DNA of 64,000 bases, from the NCBI RefSeq assembly GCF_905171765.1, contig NC_053390.1, forward strand, positions 217,722,820-217,786,819, read 5' to 3'. Below are positions 42,735 to 56,400 of this stretch, piece after piece (position 1 is the stretch's first letter; each line of letters starts with the position of its first letter). This DNA is from Bufo bufo (lineage: Eukaryota > Chordata > Amphibia > Anura > Bufonidae). The notes beneath the pieces are model-generated. The model worked only from the letters and a program-made list of their open reading frames with translations. It was not told where the DNA came from and made no database searches. A program made the position numbers and the translations under genes.

Positions 42735-45700
42735 CTGAAAGAAATGCACAACAGTCAAATGGCTAGTCTAAAATGAATATACATTCTAAGGCCTCATGCA
42801 CACGGCCGTGTTCCGTGGCCGAGAGCGGTCCGTGGTAACACGGCCTGGATTCCTGTTGAGAGCAGGAGCGCACGGCGTCATTGGTTGCTATGACGCCGTG
42901 CACTTCATGCCGCCGCTGCACTACAGTAATACACTCTTATAGTGTATTACTGTAGTGCAGCGGTGGCATGAAGCGCACGGCGTCATAGCAACCAATGACG
43001 CCGTGCGCTCCTGCTCTCAACAGGAATCCAGGCCGTGTTACCACGAACCGCTCTCGGCCGCGGAACACGGCCGTGTGCATGAGGCCTAAAGCTAATGGTT
43101 CCATTTTTATACTAAGTTAACCGTGCCTTATTTCCAAATCGAATATAAATTAGCCATACATTAGTTATTTAAGATGTTCGTTTTATGGACAATTTTTTTT
43201 TTTTTTAATACAGTTGCTCTGTGAATGTTATTGTTTTCAACTAAAGCCCCATATGTAAAAAACTAACCAGCACCTAGATCTGAATACTTTTGTAACTACA
43301 TGTACCGTATTTTTTGCTTTATAAGCGCCCTTTCTTCCACAAAAGTGGGGGGGAAATGGCCATGCGTCTTATAAAGCGAATACTAGTGAGCACTTCCATT
43401 ATAGAAGCGCTCACTAGTATGAATTAGGTGCCGGGAGGGCTGATCTGAGGTCTGACAATGTGGGTTTATCTGAGGTCTGATGGGGTCTAACATTGAGGGC
43501 TGATGTGATGTCTGGATAAGGAGGTCTAATGAAAAATATATTTTTCCTTCTCTTAAACCTCAAACTTGAGTATAGCCAGTGAGCTATTCAATAAATAAAA
43601 ATAAATAAATAAAAATAAATAAATAAAATATATATATAGCGTGCCACCTGCTATTTATTATTTTCCATCTTACTTTGGTGGTCGCACATGCTCAGTTAAA
43701 ATCATCAACCAGCCTTATTTTCTGTTAGAGGTTGTGGCAGTTACAAGGACACACCCCCTGAGCTGCCACCTTGAAAAAAATAATCCAGCAGAGCAATGAT
43801 TAGGAGAAGCTCTGGATCCATGTGAGGTACAGGGCTGGTTCTAGCTTTGTAAGAGATTGTCGTGTAATACATGATATATGATTATCTTTTTTTTTTACAT
43901 TAATCATGGCATAACCCCTTTAAAGAGGTTATCTGAGATAAATATGTAAGAAGTTATATTTGCCATTCTGAACCCCCTCCATTCCAGCACCACCACTCCG
44001 TCCTCCCAGCTGGACTTCTGCCATAAATGTTCAATAGGAGCAGGTCATAGGCAGGACTTCCACCCTTTCTCAAGTACAAGGCCCTGTTGCACACTGTCGG
44101 GAATGAAAAGGGAGGCTTTCCTTTCAGTGCAACGGAATTTTTGAAACAGGATGAGGGCACTTATTTACCTATTTTCAGAGGTTCCATGGCAATGAAATAA
44201 ATAGCCGATACACATGCCTGGCTTTTTCTCCATTCCTAGCAGCATACAACATGTTCGTTCATGTTCTTGAGACAGGAGCGAGCCCCAGAGGTAAGAGTGA
44301 CTTACCTATCAGATACCCTGTGGATATGCCTTACATTTCTGATGGAAATAACCACTTAAAAGGGCTTTTCTAAGATTTTTAAAGATATTCTTATACAAGG
44401 GTATAGGAACGAGCTGTCTCACTGAAGTGAATGGGACAGCTTCTTGTAATTACACCTGCTCACCGCCGCGATGTGGATGGTGAGCAGGTAAACAAACAAG
44501 GGAAGACTGCGCTGGCACAGCCTTCTCTTCAACTAGCCGGGTGTCGGACTCCCACCGATCTGATACTGATTACCTATCCTGGGGATAGGCCATGTTAAAG
44601 GAAATAATTAATATTTTGAATGAATATTAATAATATGAATAGGCAGAGTCAATAATAGATGATTTCCGACTATTTATTTATTCTTTATTCTACCTGTTGC
44701 TCTACCTTTTTCTGAACTGCGAGCGCTGAAATATGGCTGCGACAAAAGACTATATGCTGTACTTGAGCAATAAAGTATTTATTAAACAATTACAAGTCCA
44801 CAGTCAATTATTTCTGATATATGGTTATATAAATATATATACATACATACAGTGGAGGAAATAATTATTTGACCCCTCACTGATTTTGTAAGTTTGTCCA
44901 ATGACAAAGAAATGAAAAGTCTCAGAACAGTATCATTTCAATGGTAGGTTTATTGTAACAGTGGCAGATAGCACATCAAAAGGAAAATCGAAAAAATAAC
45001 TTTAAATAAAAGATAGCAACTGATTTGCATTTCATTGAGTGAAATAAGTATTTGAACCCCTACCAACCATTAAGAGTTCTGGCTCCCACAGAGTGGTTAG
45101 ACACTTCTACTCAATTAGTCACCCTCATTAAGGACACCTGTCTTAACTAGTCACCTGTATAAAAGACACCTGTCCACAGAATCAATCAATCAAGCAGACT
45201 CCAAACTCTCCAACATGGGAAAGACCAAAGAGCTGTCCAAGGATGTCAGAGACAAAATTGTAGACCTGCACAAGGCTGGAATGGGCTACAAAACCATTAG
45301 CAAGAAGCTGGGAGAGAAGGTGACAACTGTTGGTGCGATTGTTCGAAAATGGAAGGAGCACAAAATGACCATCAATCGACCTCGCTCTGGGGCTCCACGC
45401 AAGATCTCACCTCGTGGGGTGTCAATGGTTCTGAGAAAGGTGAAAAAGCATCCTAGAACTACACGGGAGGAGTTAGTTAATGACCTCAAATTAGCAGGGA
45501 CCACAGTCACCAAGAAAACCATTGGAAACACATTACACCGCAATGGATTAAAATCCTGCAGGGCTCGCAAGGTCCCCCTGCTCAGGAAGGCACATGTGCA
45601 GGCCCGTCTGAAGTTTGCCAATGAACACCTGAATGATTCAGAGAGTGACTGGGAGAAGGTGCTGTGGTCTGATGAGACCAAAATAGAGCTCTTTGGCATT

Positions 45701-47420
45701 AACTCAACTCGCTGTGTTTGGAGGAAGAAAAATGCTGCCTATGACCCCCAAAACACCGTCCCCACCGTCAAGCATGGGGGTGGAAACATTTTGCTTTGGG
45801 GGTGTTTTTCTGCTAAGGGCACAGGACAACTTATTCGCATAAACGGGAAAATGGACGGAGCCATGTATCGTGAAATCCTGAGCGACAACCTCCTTCCCTC
45901 TGCCAGGAAACTGAAAATGGGTCGTTGATGGGTGTTCCAGCACGACAATGACCCAAAACATACAGCAAAGGCAACAAAGGAGTGGCTCAAGAAGAAGCAC
46001 ATTAAGGTCATGGAGTGGCCTAGTCAGTCTCCGGACCTTAATCCAATCGAAAACCTATGGAGGGAGCTCAAGCTCAGAGTTGCACAGAGACAGCCTCGAA
46101 AACTTAGGGATTTAGAGATGATCTGCAAAGAGGAGTGGACCAACATTCCTCCTAAAATGTGCGCAAACTTGGTCATCAATTACAAGAAACGTTTGACCTC
46201 TGTGCTTGCAAACAAGGGTTTTTCCACCAAGTATTAAGTCTTTTTTTGTTAGAGGGTTCAAATACTTATTTCACTCAATGAAATGCAAATCAGTTGCTAT
46301 CTTTTATTTAAAGTTATTTTTTCGATTTTCCTTTTGATGTGCTATCTGCCACTGTTACAATAAACCTACCATTGAAATGATACTGTTCTGAGACTTTTCA
46401 TTTCTTTGTCATTGGACAAACTTACAAAATCAGTGAGGGGTCAAATAATTATTTCCTCCACTGTATACACGCATACGGTAATACACTAGCAGCACAATAA
46501 TAAACCTAATTACACTAACACTATACAATCCCAACTATAATTCCATCCCAAAATCTAACTTAACCCCTTAAGGACCTCCGCCGTATATGTACGGCGGAAG
46601 TCCGACCCTAAACATATTTTAAATAGCAGAGACCCGCGGCACATGTATGTGATCAGCCATAAGGCTGATCGCATACATTTTCCCCTTCAGATGCCGTGGT
46701 CAAATGTGACCACGGCATTTGATCAATCCGTAAGCGGAAGTCGCATGCTTCCGCTCCGGAAACAGCGTTCCCCGACTGAGATCGGGGAACCTGTTACATC
46801 TCTGAAATAGCCCGAAGCTTCAAGCAGGCTTCAGAGCCTATTTCAGGAATATACCAATACAGGCCACTAGGGGGCAGCATTGTATTGTTACATTGTAAAT
46901 GAAGTCTTCAATGATGGCTATATAGCCATTAATGAACACAATGGGCAATCTAATGATTGACAGTTATTGTTAGCCAAGGTGACTTATTAAAAAAAAAAAA
47001 AAAAAAAAGTCTACAAATATAAAGAAACCCTTTTCTTAAAATAAAAATACTAAACCAATAAGAAAATAAATATCATGGTCATCACCAATTTGCCATTTTT
47101 TGTCACTTCAACAATATTTTTTTTTTTATAAAAAGTGATCAAAAAGTTGCACACACTTCAAATTGGCATCACTGAAAAGAACAGATCGTCCCACAAAAAA
47201 ATTAGCTCTCACACAGCCCCGTACACATAACTACAAAAAAAGTTATAGGGGTCAGAATATGGTTATAAAAAATTTTTTTTGTTCCTCAAAGGTTAATTTT
47301 TTTTCAGTATTAAAACGCCAGAAAAATTATACAATTAGACAAGTGTGGTATCGTTGTAACCGTACTGACCTGGAGAATGCAAATAACAGGTCAATTTTAC
47401 CGCATAGTGTACAGTGTAAA

Positions 47421-47482
<62 letters not shown>

Positions 47483-50400
47483 CCTTTATCAGAATTGCGT
47501 TTTTTCCTCAATTCTACCCCATTTGGAATTTTTTCCCCGCTTCCTACTACAGTCACGTCCATAAATATTTTAAAATCGACACAATTGTAACATTTTGGCT
47601 CTATGCACCACCACAATGGTTTTGAAATGAAACAAACAAGATGTGCTTTAACTGCAGACTGTCAGCTTTAATTTGAGGGTATTTACATCCAAATCAGGTG
47701 AACAGTGTAGGAATTACAACAATTTGCATATGTGCCTCCCACTTGTTAAAGGGTTTCTATCACTTCGTATGCCATAATTAGCTCTCAGACACTAGCGATC
47801 CGCTAGTGTCTGCTCTGGCCAACCATCCTAATATAAGAGCTTTTTGGGCAGCCGTTTTGCTAAAAAAATAACTTATATAAATATGCTAATGAGCCTCTAG
47901 GTGCTATGTGGGCGTCATTAGCACCTAGAGGCTCCGTCTACCTTCATACACAGCCACCGCCCAGCGCGTCCCTCCAGCCCGCCCATCTCCTGATGAATGC
48001 GATCCTCCGTGTGACGCAACGGACGAATTCTCGCGCATGCGCCGTGCGCGGCTGTATTCGGCGCATGCGCAGAGAATGTCTGACCGCTTCCCTGCTCAGA
48101 CATCTCCACTGCGCCTGTTCCTTGGAGCACTATGACATCATCGGCGCAGGCGCAGTGGAGATGTCTGAGCAGGGAAGCGGTCAGACATTCTCTGCGCATG
48201 CGCCGAATACAGCCGCGCACGGCGCATGCGCGAGAATTCGTCCGTTGCGTCACACGGAGGATCGCATTCATCAGGAGATGGGCGGGCTGGAGGGACGCGC
48301 TGGGCGGTGGCTGTGTATGAAGGTAGACGGAGCCTCTAGGTGCTAATGACGCCCACATAGCACCTAGAGGCTCATTAGCATATTTATAAAAGTTATTTTT
48401 TTAGCAAAACGGCTGCCCAAAAAGCTCTTATATTAGGATGGTTGGCCAGAGCAGACACTAGCGGATCGCTAGTGTCTGAGAGCTAATTATGGCATACGAA
48501 GTGATAGAAACCCTTTAAGGAACTAAAAGTAATGGGACAGAATATTAATCATAAATCAAACTCACTTTTTAATACTTTGTTGCAAATCCTTTGCATTCAA
48601 TTACAGCCTGAAGTCTGGAACACATAGACATCACCAGACGCTGGGTTTCATCCCTGGTGATGCTCTACCAGGCTTCTACTGCAACTGTCTTCAGTTCCTG
48701 CTTGTTCTTGGGGCATTTTCCCTTCAGTTTTGTCTTCAGCAAGTGAAATGCATGCTCAATCGGATTCAGGTCAGGTGATTGACTTGGCCATTGCATAACA
48801 TTCCGCTTCTTTCCCTTAAAAGACTCTTTGGTTGCTTTTGCAGTATGCTTTGGGTCATTGTCCATCTGCACTGTGAAGCGCCGTCCAATGAGTTCTGAAG
48901 CATTTGGCTGAATATGAGCAGATAATATTGCCTGGAACACTTCAGAATTCATCCTGCTGCTTTTGTCAGCAGTCACATCATCAATAAATACAAGAGAACC
49001 AGTTCCATTGGCAGCCATACATGCCCATGCCATGACACTGCCACCACCATGCTTTACTGATGAGGGGGTATGCTTAGGATCATGAGCAGTTCCTTTCCTT
49101 CTCCATACTCTTCTCTTCCCATCACTCTGGTACAAGTTGATCTTGGTCTCATCTGTCCATAGGATGTTGTTCCAGAACTGTGAAGGCTTTTTTAGATGTC
49201 GTTTGGCAAACTCTAATCTGGCCTTCCTGTTTTTGAGGCTCACCAATGGTTTACATCTTGTGGTGAACCCTCTGTATTCACTCTGGTGAAGTCTTCTCTT
49301 GATGGTTGACTGACACACATACACCTACCTCCTGGAGAGTGTTCTTGATCTGGCCAACTATTGTGAAGGGTGTTTTCTTCACCAGGGAAAGAATTCTTCG
49401 GTCATCCACCACAGTTGTTTTCCATGGTCTTCAGAGTCTTTTCATATTACTGAGCTCACCGGTGCATTCCTTCTTTTTAAGAATGTTCCAAACAGTTGTT
49501 TTGGCCACGCTTAATGTTTTTGCTATCTCTCTGATGGGTTTGTTGTGTTTTTTCAGCCTAATGATGGCTTGCTTCACTGATAGTGACAGCTCTTTGGATC
49601 TCATCTTGAGAGTTGACAGCAACAGATTCCAAATGCAAATATCACACTTGAAATGAACTCTGGACCTTTTATCTGCTCATTGTAATTGGGATAATGAGGG
49701 AATAACACACACCTGGCCATGGAACAGCTGAGAAGCCAATTGTCCCATTACTTTTGGTCCCTTTACAAGTGGGAGGCACATAGGCAAACTGTTGTAATTC
49801 CTACACCGTTCACCTGATTTGGATGTAAATACCCTCAAATTAAAGCTGACAGTCTGCAGATAAAGCACATCTTGTTTGTTTCATTTCAAATCCATTGTGG
49901 TGGTGTATAGAGCCAAACATTTTACAATTGTGTTGATGTCCCAATATTTATGGACCTGACTGTACATGGTATGCAACCGTAAATGGTGCCATTAGAAAGT
50001 ACAACTTGTCCCGCAAAAAATAAACCCTCATAAGGCTATCTGAATGGAAAAATAAAAAAGTTAGGACTATGAGAAGGCGGGGAGTGAAAAACGAAAATGC
50101 AAAAATTGAAAATCTCATGGTCCTGAAAGGGGTTAAACATACACACATAACAGCACATACGTAACCGCAGCAGCACCCTCCCACCTAGCTATAAACTGTC
50201 CCTACAGGGTAAGAAGGGTTAGCTGTGGGATACAGGGACCGGGTATTGCAGGGGTTAATGCGTTGGTGGTATAGAGTATGGCAAAGTAGGGGTAAATTAT
50301 ATAAAATGCAGGGGTTAATAATATTGCAGGGATTAGGGGTAGGCACTGCAGGGGTTAATAATGCTCGTTGGTCTAGGGGGGTAGGGAAAGGGTTACTCAG

Positions 50401-53400
50401 CCAGATGCTCGTTTCCAGGGGTTAATGCTCGTCGTCTTGGGGTTGATTCTCACTTAGCTTGCTTCTCAGGGGTTAATTCTCCTTGGCCTGCTTCTCAGTG
50501 GTGGCTGCTGGGATCAACTGATGAGCGCTCCACCGCTGAACTATTTAAATCCGGTGGCGCTCGCTCCCGAGCAGCCCGCACTGCAGGCATGTGAGCATGC
50601 CTGCAGGGAGGTGCACATGGGCTGGCATGGTGATATGACCTAACCGGCCCGCGCTTCCAGGTGGAGGATTGCTTTGATCCTCCTGTCTTTGAAGTGACTG
50701 CGCCAGAGGTACATGGCATACGGGCAGGCAAGCTCTTTGTTCCCCTGTCCTTGTTATGCAAAACATCTCCAGCCCTGCCGGAAGTCTTTTAACAAAAGGC
50801 AGGGGATCTCTTTGATCCCACATATCCATTATACATCCAAATACTGGACACATTGGGGAATAATATACAGCCCCCCCTCCCCTTAACACTGCCCCCCAGT
50901 GCCCTGTCCCTTAAAATTGGACCTCCACAGCCGTCCACCCCCTTAACTTTGACCTTTACAGCAGCCTTCCCCTTTAACAGTGAGTTTCACAGCACACCAC
51001 CCCCTTGACAGTGACCTCCACAGGGGCCCTCCCCCTTAACAGTGGCCTTTACAGCAATCTGCCCCTTAACATTGACCTCCATAGCAGTCTGCCCCAGGGT
51101 GGCCAGAGGTCCGGCTTTCAGACTCCTGTCCTCCGTCTGGCACAGTGCCTGGATGGACGGACAGAAGGATGTCCTTTTGAACAGCTCACTCTCAGCAGCA
51201 CTGTGCTGTCTGAGTGTGAGCTGCAGGGAGAAAGTCACCGTCCCTCCCACCCCTGCAGCTGACAGAAGTTGATTTTTAACTTATTTTTTCAATCCCTGTC
51301 GGCTGAGGAGTGGGAGGGGGCGTGGCCTAACATGATCAGGGGTGTGGCTTAGCGGGACCTGGAGGCGGGATTTTAAGTTTGTCTTTTGAGGGGGGCGTGT
51401 CTGGGCTCCTTCCTGCAAGAGTGACTTCCTAGGCACCTTACTGGCTCATTTGCATATCAAATAAACTGGATTTTAAGAGGATAAAAACATCTATTGATGG
51501 GACAAAGGCACATCTGGAAATAAGGTACTAAGTGCTATTAGGGTTATTTTGGGGGAATATCTCCGGAACGGTACGTCCTAGAGAGCTGAAACCTGGTCGG
51601 ACACCTGATATACCTGTGTGACAAATTTTGTGATTGTAAATGCGACGGTGCAGATTCCTTTAGCGGACATACATACAAACACCTGGCACTTCCCTCTACA
51701 GGTCATCAATAAAAATATCTCGGAAAACGCCTTTAAGCATATACGGACCATAAACTATTTTATTACTCACCTTAAACTTGTCTGGCACATCGCTTTGATT
51801 CAGTGGGAAGAGACGCACAAACTTAAAACTTTCTGCCACCACATAGAATGGTTTATTCTGAGCTTTAGCACATATGGCCATTTGATTTGTGCCAATCTGC
51901 AGTAAAATCCATAAAATGCTGTTATTACAGGTTTTTTGCTACCTAAATGCTGAAAGCTTGTACTGTTCCCCTCCCCCTTCCCGGAAAAAAACCGGCTGGG
52001 TGTCAGTGGGTTGCTATGGCAGCACAGGGTCTAACTGGATGCCTGTCAGTGTGGTGCTGACATGTATAATACTCTGGAATACAGAAGTTTTGCAGTGTAT
52101 CATAGCAGATAAGACAATCGTCACTAAACAAAAAAAATATCAAAAAGGGTATATATTATATACACACACCTTTTCCCAGAAATGTTCCTCTTACTGGAAA
52201 ACAAAACATACAATATAGGTATAGTTTTTTTTTTTGTTTTTTTTTTATCACAGCATTTGCAACTACTGTAAACCTGGCTGACTGTGGAAAGTCATGCCAT
52301 TTTTATGCCATTAGGGCTTCTAGTACAGAGGATCCGTCCCTGGTCAGATGACTGATCTGCACATGTGCTATTCTAGCAACCGTGCACCCCTCCATATCGA
52401 CGGCTAAGACCGGGAAGGAGACTGCAGCTAATACGTAGTTAAATAAACCGTAATTTACCTTATTGATTATTCCTCCGCTCTCCACTACTCCTTCAGCTCC
52501 TACAATCACCAGGTCTACTTTCTCCATGATATAGCTGGCAAAAAGAAACCATGGACATTACACAAGCCACAGGCATTCAGTTTTGTACCTTCACCACCTA
52601 ACTCACCCTACTGCAGCATCCAGGATCACCGTCACCGGCATATTAATTTTCTGTAGAGCTTCTGCCATACTCCTCCTATGAGGAAGAAATAAATAGTAGT
52701 CGGTACAGAATAAAGGCTTTCAATCTCCACCACATCCAGTAGGCCCAGAGTTTTCTCTTTACATAGCCCAACATGCTTTTGGGGGAAAATGAGTAGATTT
52801 CACCATTTCTAAGCCTATTACATGCAAAGGTTTGAAATGGTTAGAATGTGTTCATAAGGAAGTACTATGGCTCTGTGTGAGCCTCATATTTGGTGGTAAA
52901 ATAGTATTAGGTCCAGTTAGTGGGAAGCAGGAAAACTTTTTGTGACTTTTTTTTTTAGCCAAAGCCAGATATAGGTTGGAAGCGAATGAAAAACATAAAG
53001 GAAGGACTTATTACTTCTCCTTCCTGCTGGATCCACTTCTGGCTGTGCCTCAAGAAACTGACAGCTGTGTGATGCTACCCCAAGGCTACTTTGACACTAG
53101 TGATTTTTGCGGGGCCGTTATGAACTCCATTGAAAGTCAATGGGGGACGGATCCGTTTTCTATTGTGTTAGAGAAAACGAATCCGTCCCCATTGACTTAC
53201 ATGGTGTGTCAGGACGGATCTGTCTTGCGCCCCACCCCTTCGCTTACAGAAAAAAAACGCTGCAGGCAGCGTTATTCTGTCCGCGATGGGGACGCAGCCA
53301 AATGGAACGGAATGCATTTTGGTGCATTCCGTTTCGTTCAGTTTTGTCCCCATTGACAATGAACGGGGACAAAACTGAAGCGTTTTCTTCCGTTTTTGAG

Positions 53401-56400
53401 ATCCTATCACCACAGGTCCTGTTCCTGCACAGAGCAAAAAAGAAGACAGAAGAGAAGCCGGGCTGCGCGAGCAAGTGGATTAAGGAGAGTTTAATTTAAT
53501 TTTTTTTTTTAACCCCTCCAGCGCTATTGTACTATGCATTCAGAATGCTATTATTTTCCCTTATAACCATGTTATAAGAGAAAATAATACAATCTACAGA
53601 ACACCTAACCCAAACCCGAACTTCTGTGAAGAAGTTCGGGTACCAAACATGCCAATTTTTCTCACGCGAGTGCAAAACGCATTACAATGTTTTGCACTCC
53701 CGCAGAAAAATTGTGCATGTTCCCGCAACGCACCCGCACCTTTTCCCGCAACGCCCGTGTGAAAGAGGACTAAGGCTGGTTTCATACGAGTTAGTTCAAT
53801 GTGTTAAACTCACAGCATGCGTCTGCGAGAGCTCCTGTCCTGACCTATTTAGCACTGATATGGCAGGCATTCTTTTGATTGCTTATAAAATACAATCCAC
53901 TATCCCTATAGTGCATTGCATTTTAATGTAAGTGCTATACTTTACATTAACCAGCAGGCTGCGCCAGAGAGGCTGTTTTGCTGATAAGAGCAAGACTTCA
54001 GGTTCGGATAATCTTTAAAGAGAGACTCTTAACTGAACTACAGGTCCACTTCACAGGAAGGTTTATAATCTGATTTTATTAAATATAATAAGTAATATAT
54101 AGATATAGAGATATAATGTCCTTCTTTTGCACTTATCGATATATACAAAGGATAAAGAAAATAATACACAATTACATCAACACTTCATTTGGAGTCCTGA
54201 CTACATCCAGAATGAAGGTACATACATCACCAATGGAGTTCACATCATCTGACAGCGACATCAGCTGGGAAACCCTTTCAGCAAAAGCAGTCAGAGTCTC
54301 GATCGGGAAAACACAGATTAGGCCCCTATGCGAGGCGTCCCCCCGAAGGATGAACTTCTGACTTCTTTCCTGAAGGGGTACAGCTTTATACCGATTAAAC
54401 AAAAAGCTCAATTCCCTAGTGGAACGTAGCCAGCGCATGTGCTCCATAATTGTCACTGTGTACGTGTTGTTCATCTGCTCTCACCCAGACCTTGGAGCAG
54501 CCAGTTCCCAGGTCTGCAATTAACCAGGATCCCAAAACGACCTTGAGAAAATATGTAGACAAAGCCTTACTCCCCTGCACCTGCATTCACAGGTCTTAAA
54601 GTGAAATTTCAATGAACAGATACAAAATGGAATTCAAATGATCATAAACTACATCTTCAAACTTTAGAGGCACAGCCTGCTGGAGAACACTCAAGGCAGG
54701 CTTGGGGCCTACACTAGGTCCCAGCCAGCCTATACAAACATCGGCACCCCAATGCCGCTCGCTCTGTCACCGCTTACATGCAGCGGGCACCATTTCCTGC
54801 AGCATGAAAGGGATTAAACAGCTTGGATTGGCACTCCTACCGGTCCAGGCTGTTAGAGCAGGAGCGAGTCTCTCATGTGAGAGCAGAGCCCCCGCTCTCC
54901 ACAGCATGGGGAGGTGGCGTCCAAGCCTAAGACCTCTTAGTGACCACCGTAAAAAGGCTATTGGTGGTCACTAAGGGGTGAAATTGTCAGACCATTGTCA
55001 CTGTGTAGATCTTGAGGACTGTAATGATATTCAGAGGATAAGTGGCATGCTTACCCGGCTAAGTCTGGCTGTGATTCTGTCACATAGACACTAAAGCGTT
55101 TATTAGCGGCTGCAGCTTCTTCTAAGACCTTAAGAACCACCCTGGAGTATGCATGGGTTAAGATTTTCTGCAAAAAGAACAGAAGTGTAAAAGTTATTTA
55201 ACAAAAAATAAAAGTACTAAAATATAAAAGTATATACACTAATGATTCCCTTAATACAGACTCTTATATTCACCTTTACTACTGATTTATGCAAAGTCTA
55301 ATGAAAAGACAGTGACTATTTACTAACAAACTGTGAACAATGACGCACAATTATTAAAGGAGTTGTCCGCATTTTACTATTGATGACCTAACCTCACAAC
55401 AGGTCATCAATATCAGATCGGTGGGGGTCCGACTCTCAGCACCCCTGCCAATCAGCTACATTTCAGGTGTCAAGTGCACCAGTTTTCTGTGGCACATATT
55501 TGTAAAGTTGGCATGGGTGGAGAAAAAGGGGAAGTCGCAAGTTTTAGCACAAAACAGACTTGCGCCGAAATTAAAAACTTTTGTAAGCCAGAAAACTGGC
55601 ATACAAGCTTGATATATTCCCCCTAGGCATAGCCCTAGCCTTTAGGTTGGGTTTCCATACGTAGTTTTGAAGCCAGAGCCAGGAATGCCTAATCCCTCAT
55701 ACTCACTGCTCCATCTTTTATAAACGGGCAGCAGAGTTTTGTGATCTTGTCCCTTGACAAGGAGATCCTTTTCAGAAAGAGTTCACCTCGGTCACTCATC
55801 CTTTCTTTGCACAAAGCGTAATTCTGAAACAAAACATATAAATACTCATGTATGCTCATGGGTAATGACATGCTTACAAGCTTAATAAACTAACTGTATA
55901 GCAATAGAGGTCATTCTGATTTATGGGGTTTCCAGTATCTGATCGGTGGGAATCTGACGCCCAGTAACCTCGCAGATCCTCACAGCTTTCCAAGCACAAT
56001 GCCATCTTTTGTACAGCGGCTGTGGTTGGTATTGCAGCTCTGCCCCATTGACTTGAATGGGACTAAGCTGCGCCTAGGCCACGTGTAGGATGAACATACA
56101 TCACTGGCCTAGGGGAAAGCTGCAAGGAGGCCTCTTCAAACAGCCTGAGGGTTCATGCACATACCTGTATGTATTTTGCGGTCCGCAAAAAAAACACGTA
56201 TGACATCCGTGTGCATTAAGTATTTTGCAGAACGGAACAGCTGGCCACTAATATAACAGTCCTATCCTTGTCCGTAATGCGGACAATAATAGGATATGTT
56301 CTATTTATTTGCGGAACGGAAATGCACATGGAGTAACTTCTGTTTTTTTTTTTTTGCCTACCCATTGAAATGAATGGTTCCGTATACTGTACGCAAAAAA

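Larger units (their letters stand above)
47550..49962 (-). mobile_element. Tc1-C: Tc1/mariner element carrying a palindromic MITE
   Basis: Terminal inverted repeats of about 200 bp lie at 47550-47749 and about 49765-49962. They begin CAGTCACGTCCATAAATATT on the left, and the inverse on the right reads CAGTCAGGTCCATAAATATT, flanked by TA. Transposase runs on the minus strand, with frameshifts. The left repeat is interrupted at 47750 by the TTAA-flanked palindrome ending at 48514. The arms differ at several positions, so it is older than Tc1-B. Confidence 0.9.
46561..50135. mobile_element. Frog interspersed repeat split by Tc1-C
   Basis: The left end TTAACCCCTTAAGGACC is matched by the inverted right end GGTCCTGAAAGGGGTTAA, with Tc1-C (47550-49962) between. 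Removing Tc1-C and one TA joins CTTCCTACTA to CATGGTATGCAACC. The remaining 1.16 kb has no protein and looks like a non-autonomous DNA transposon. It holds an A run, a (TA)n run and text such as CGCCGTATATGTACGGCGG, a local palindrome. Confidence 0.65.
50136..51770 (-). other. EIF2B1: Rest of EIF2B1 intron 8, non-coding
   Basis: This is intronic DNA on the exon 8 side. It holds two degenerate minisatellites (listed separately) and a stretch rich in GGGGCGTGGC-like text near 51310-51410. I see no coding exon here. The donor of exon 8 is GTGAGT at 51765-51770. Confidence 0.6.
52676..55054 (-). other. EIF2B1: EIF2B1 intron 5
   Basis: About 2.4 kb. It holds composite MITE material (53084-53771), an unidentified 100-codon ORF (54170-54474) and a repeat near 54660-54980 with an inverted CTTAGTGACCACC / GGTGGTCACTAAG pair. 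No further EIF2B1 exon is expected or seen. Confidence 0.6.

Noticed and set aside
47906..48358. Two 146-residue open frames, one on each strand, nearly identical
   Set aside because: They are the two arms of the palindromic MITE at 47750-48514; the match is the mirror effect of the palindrome and no gene is supported.
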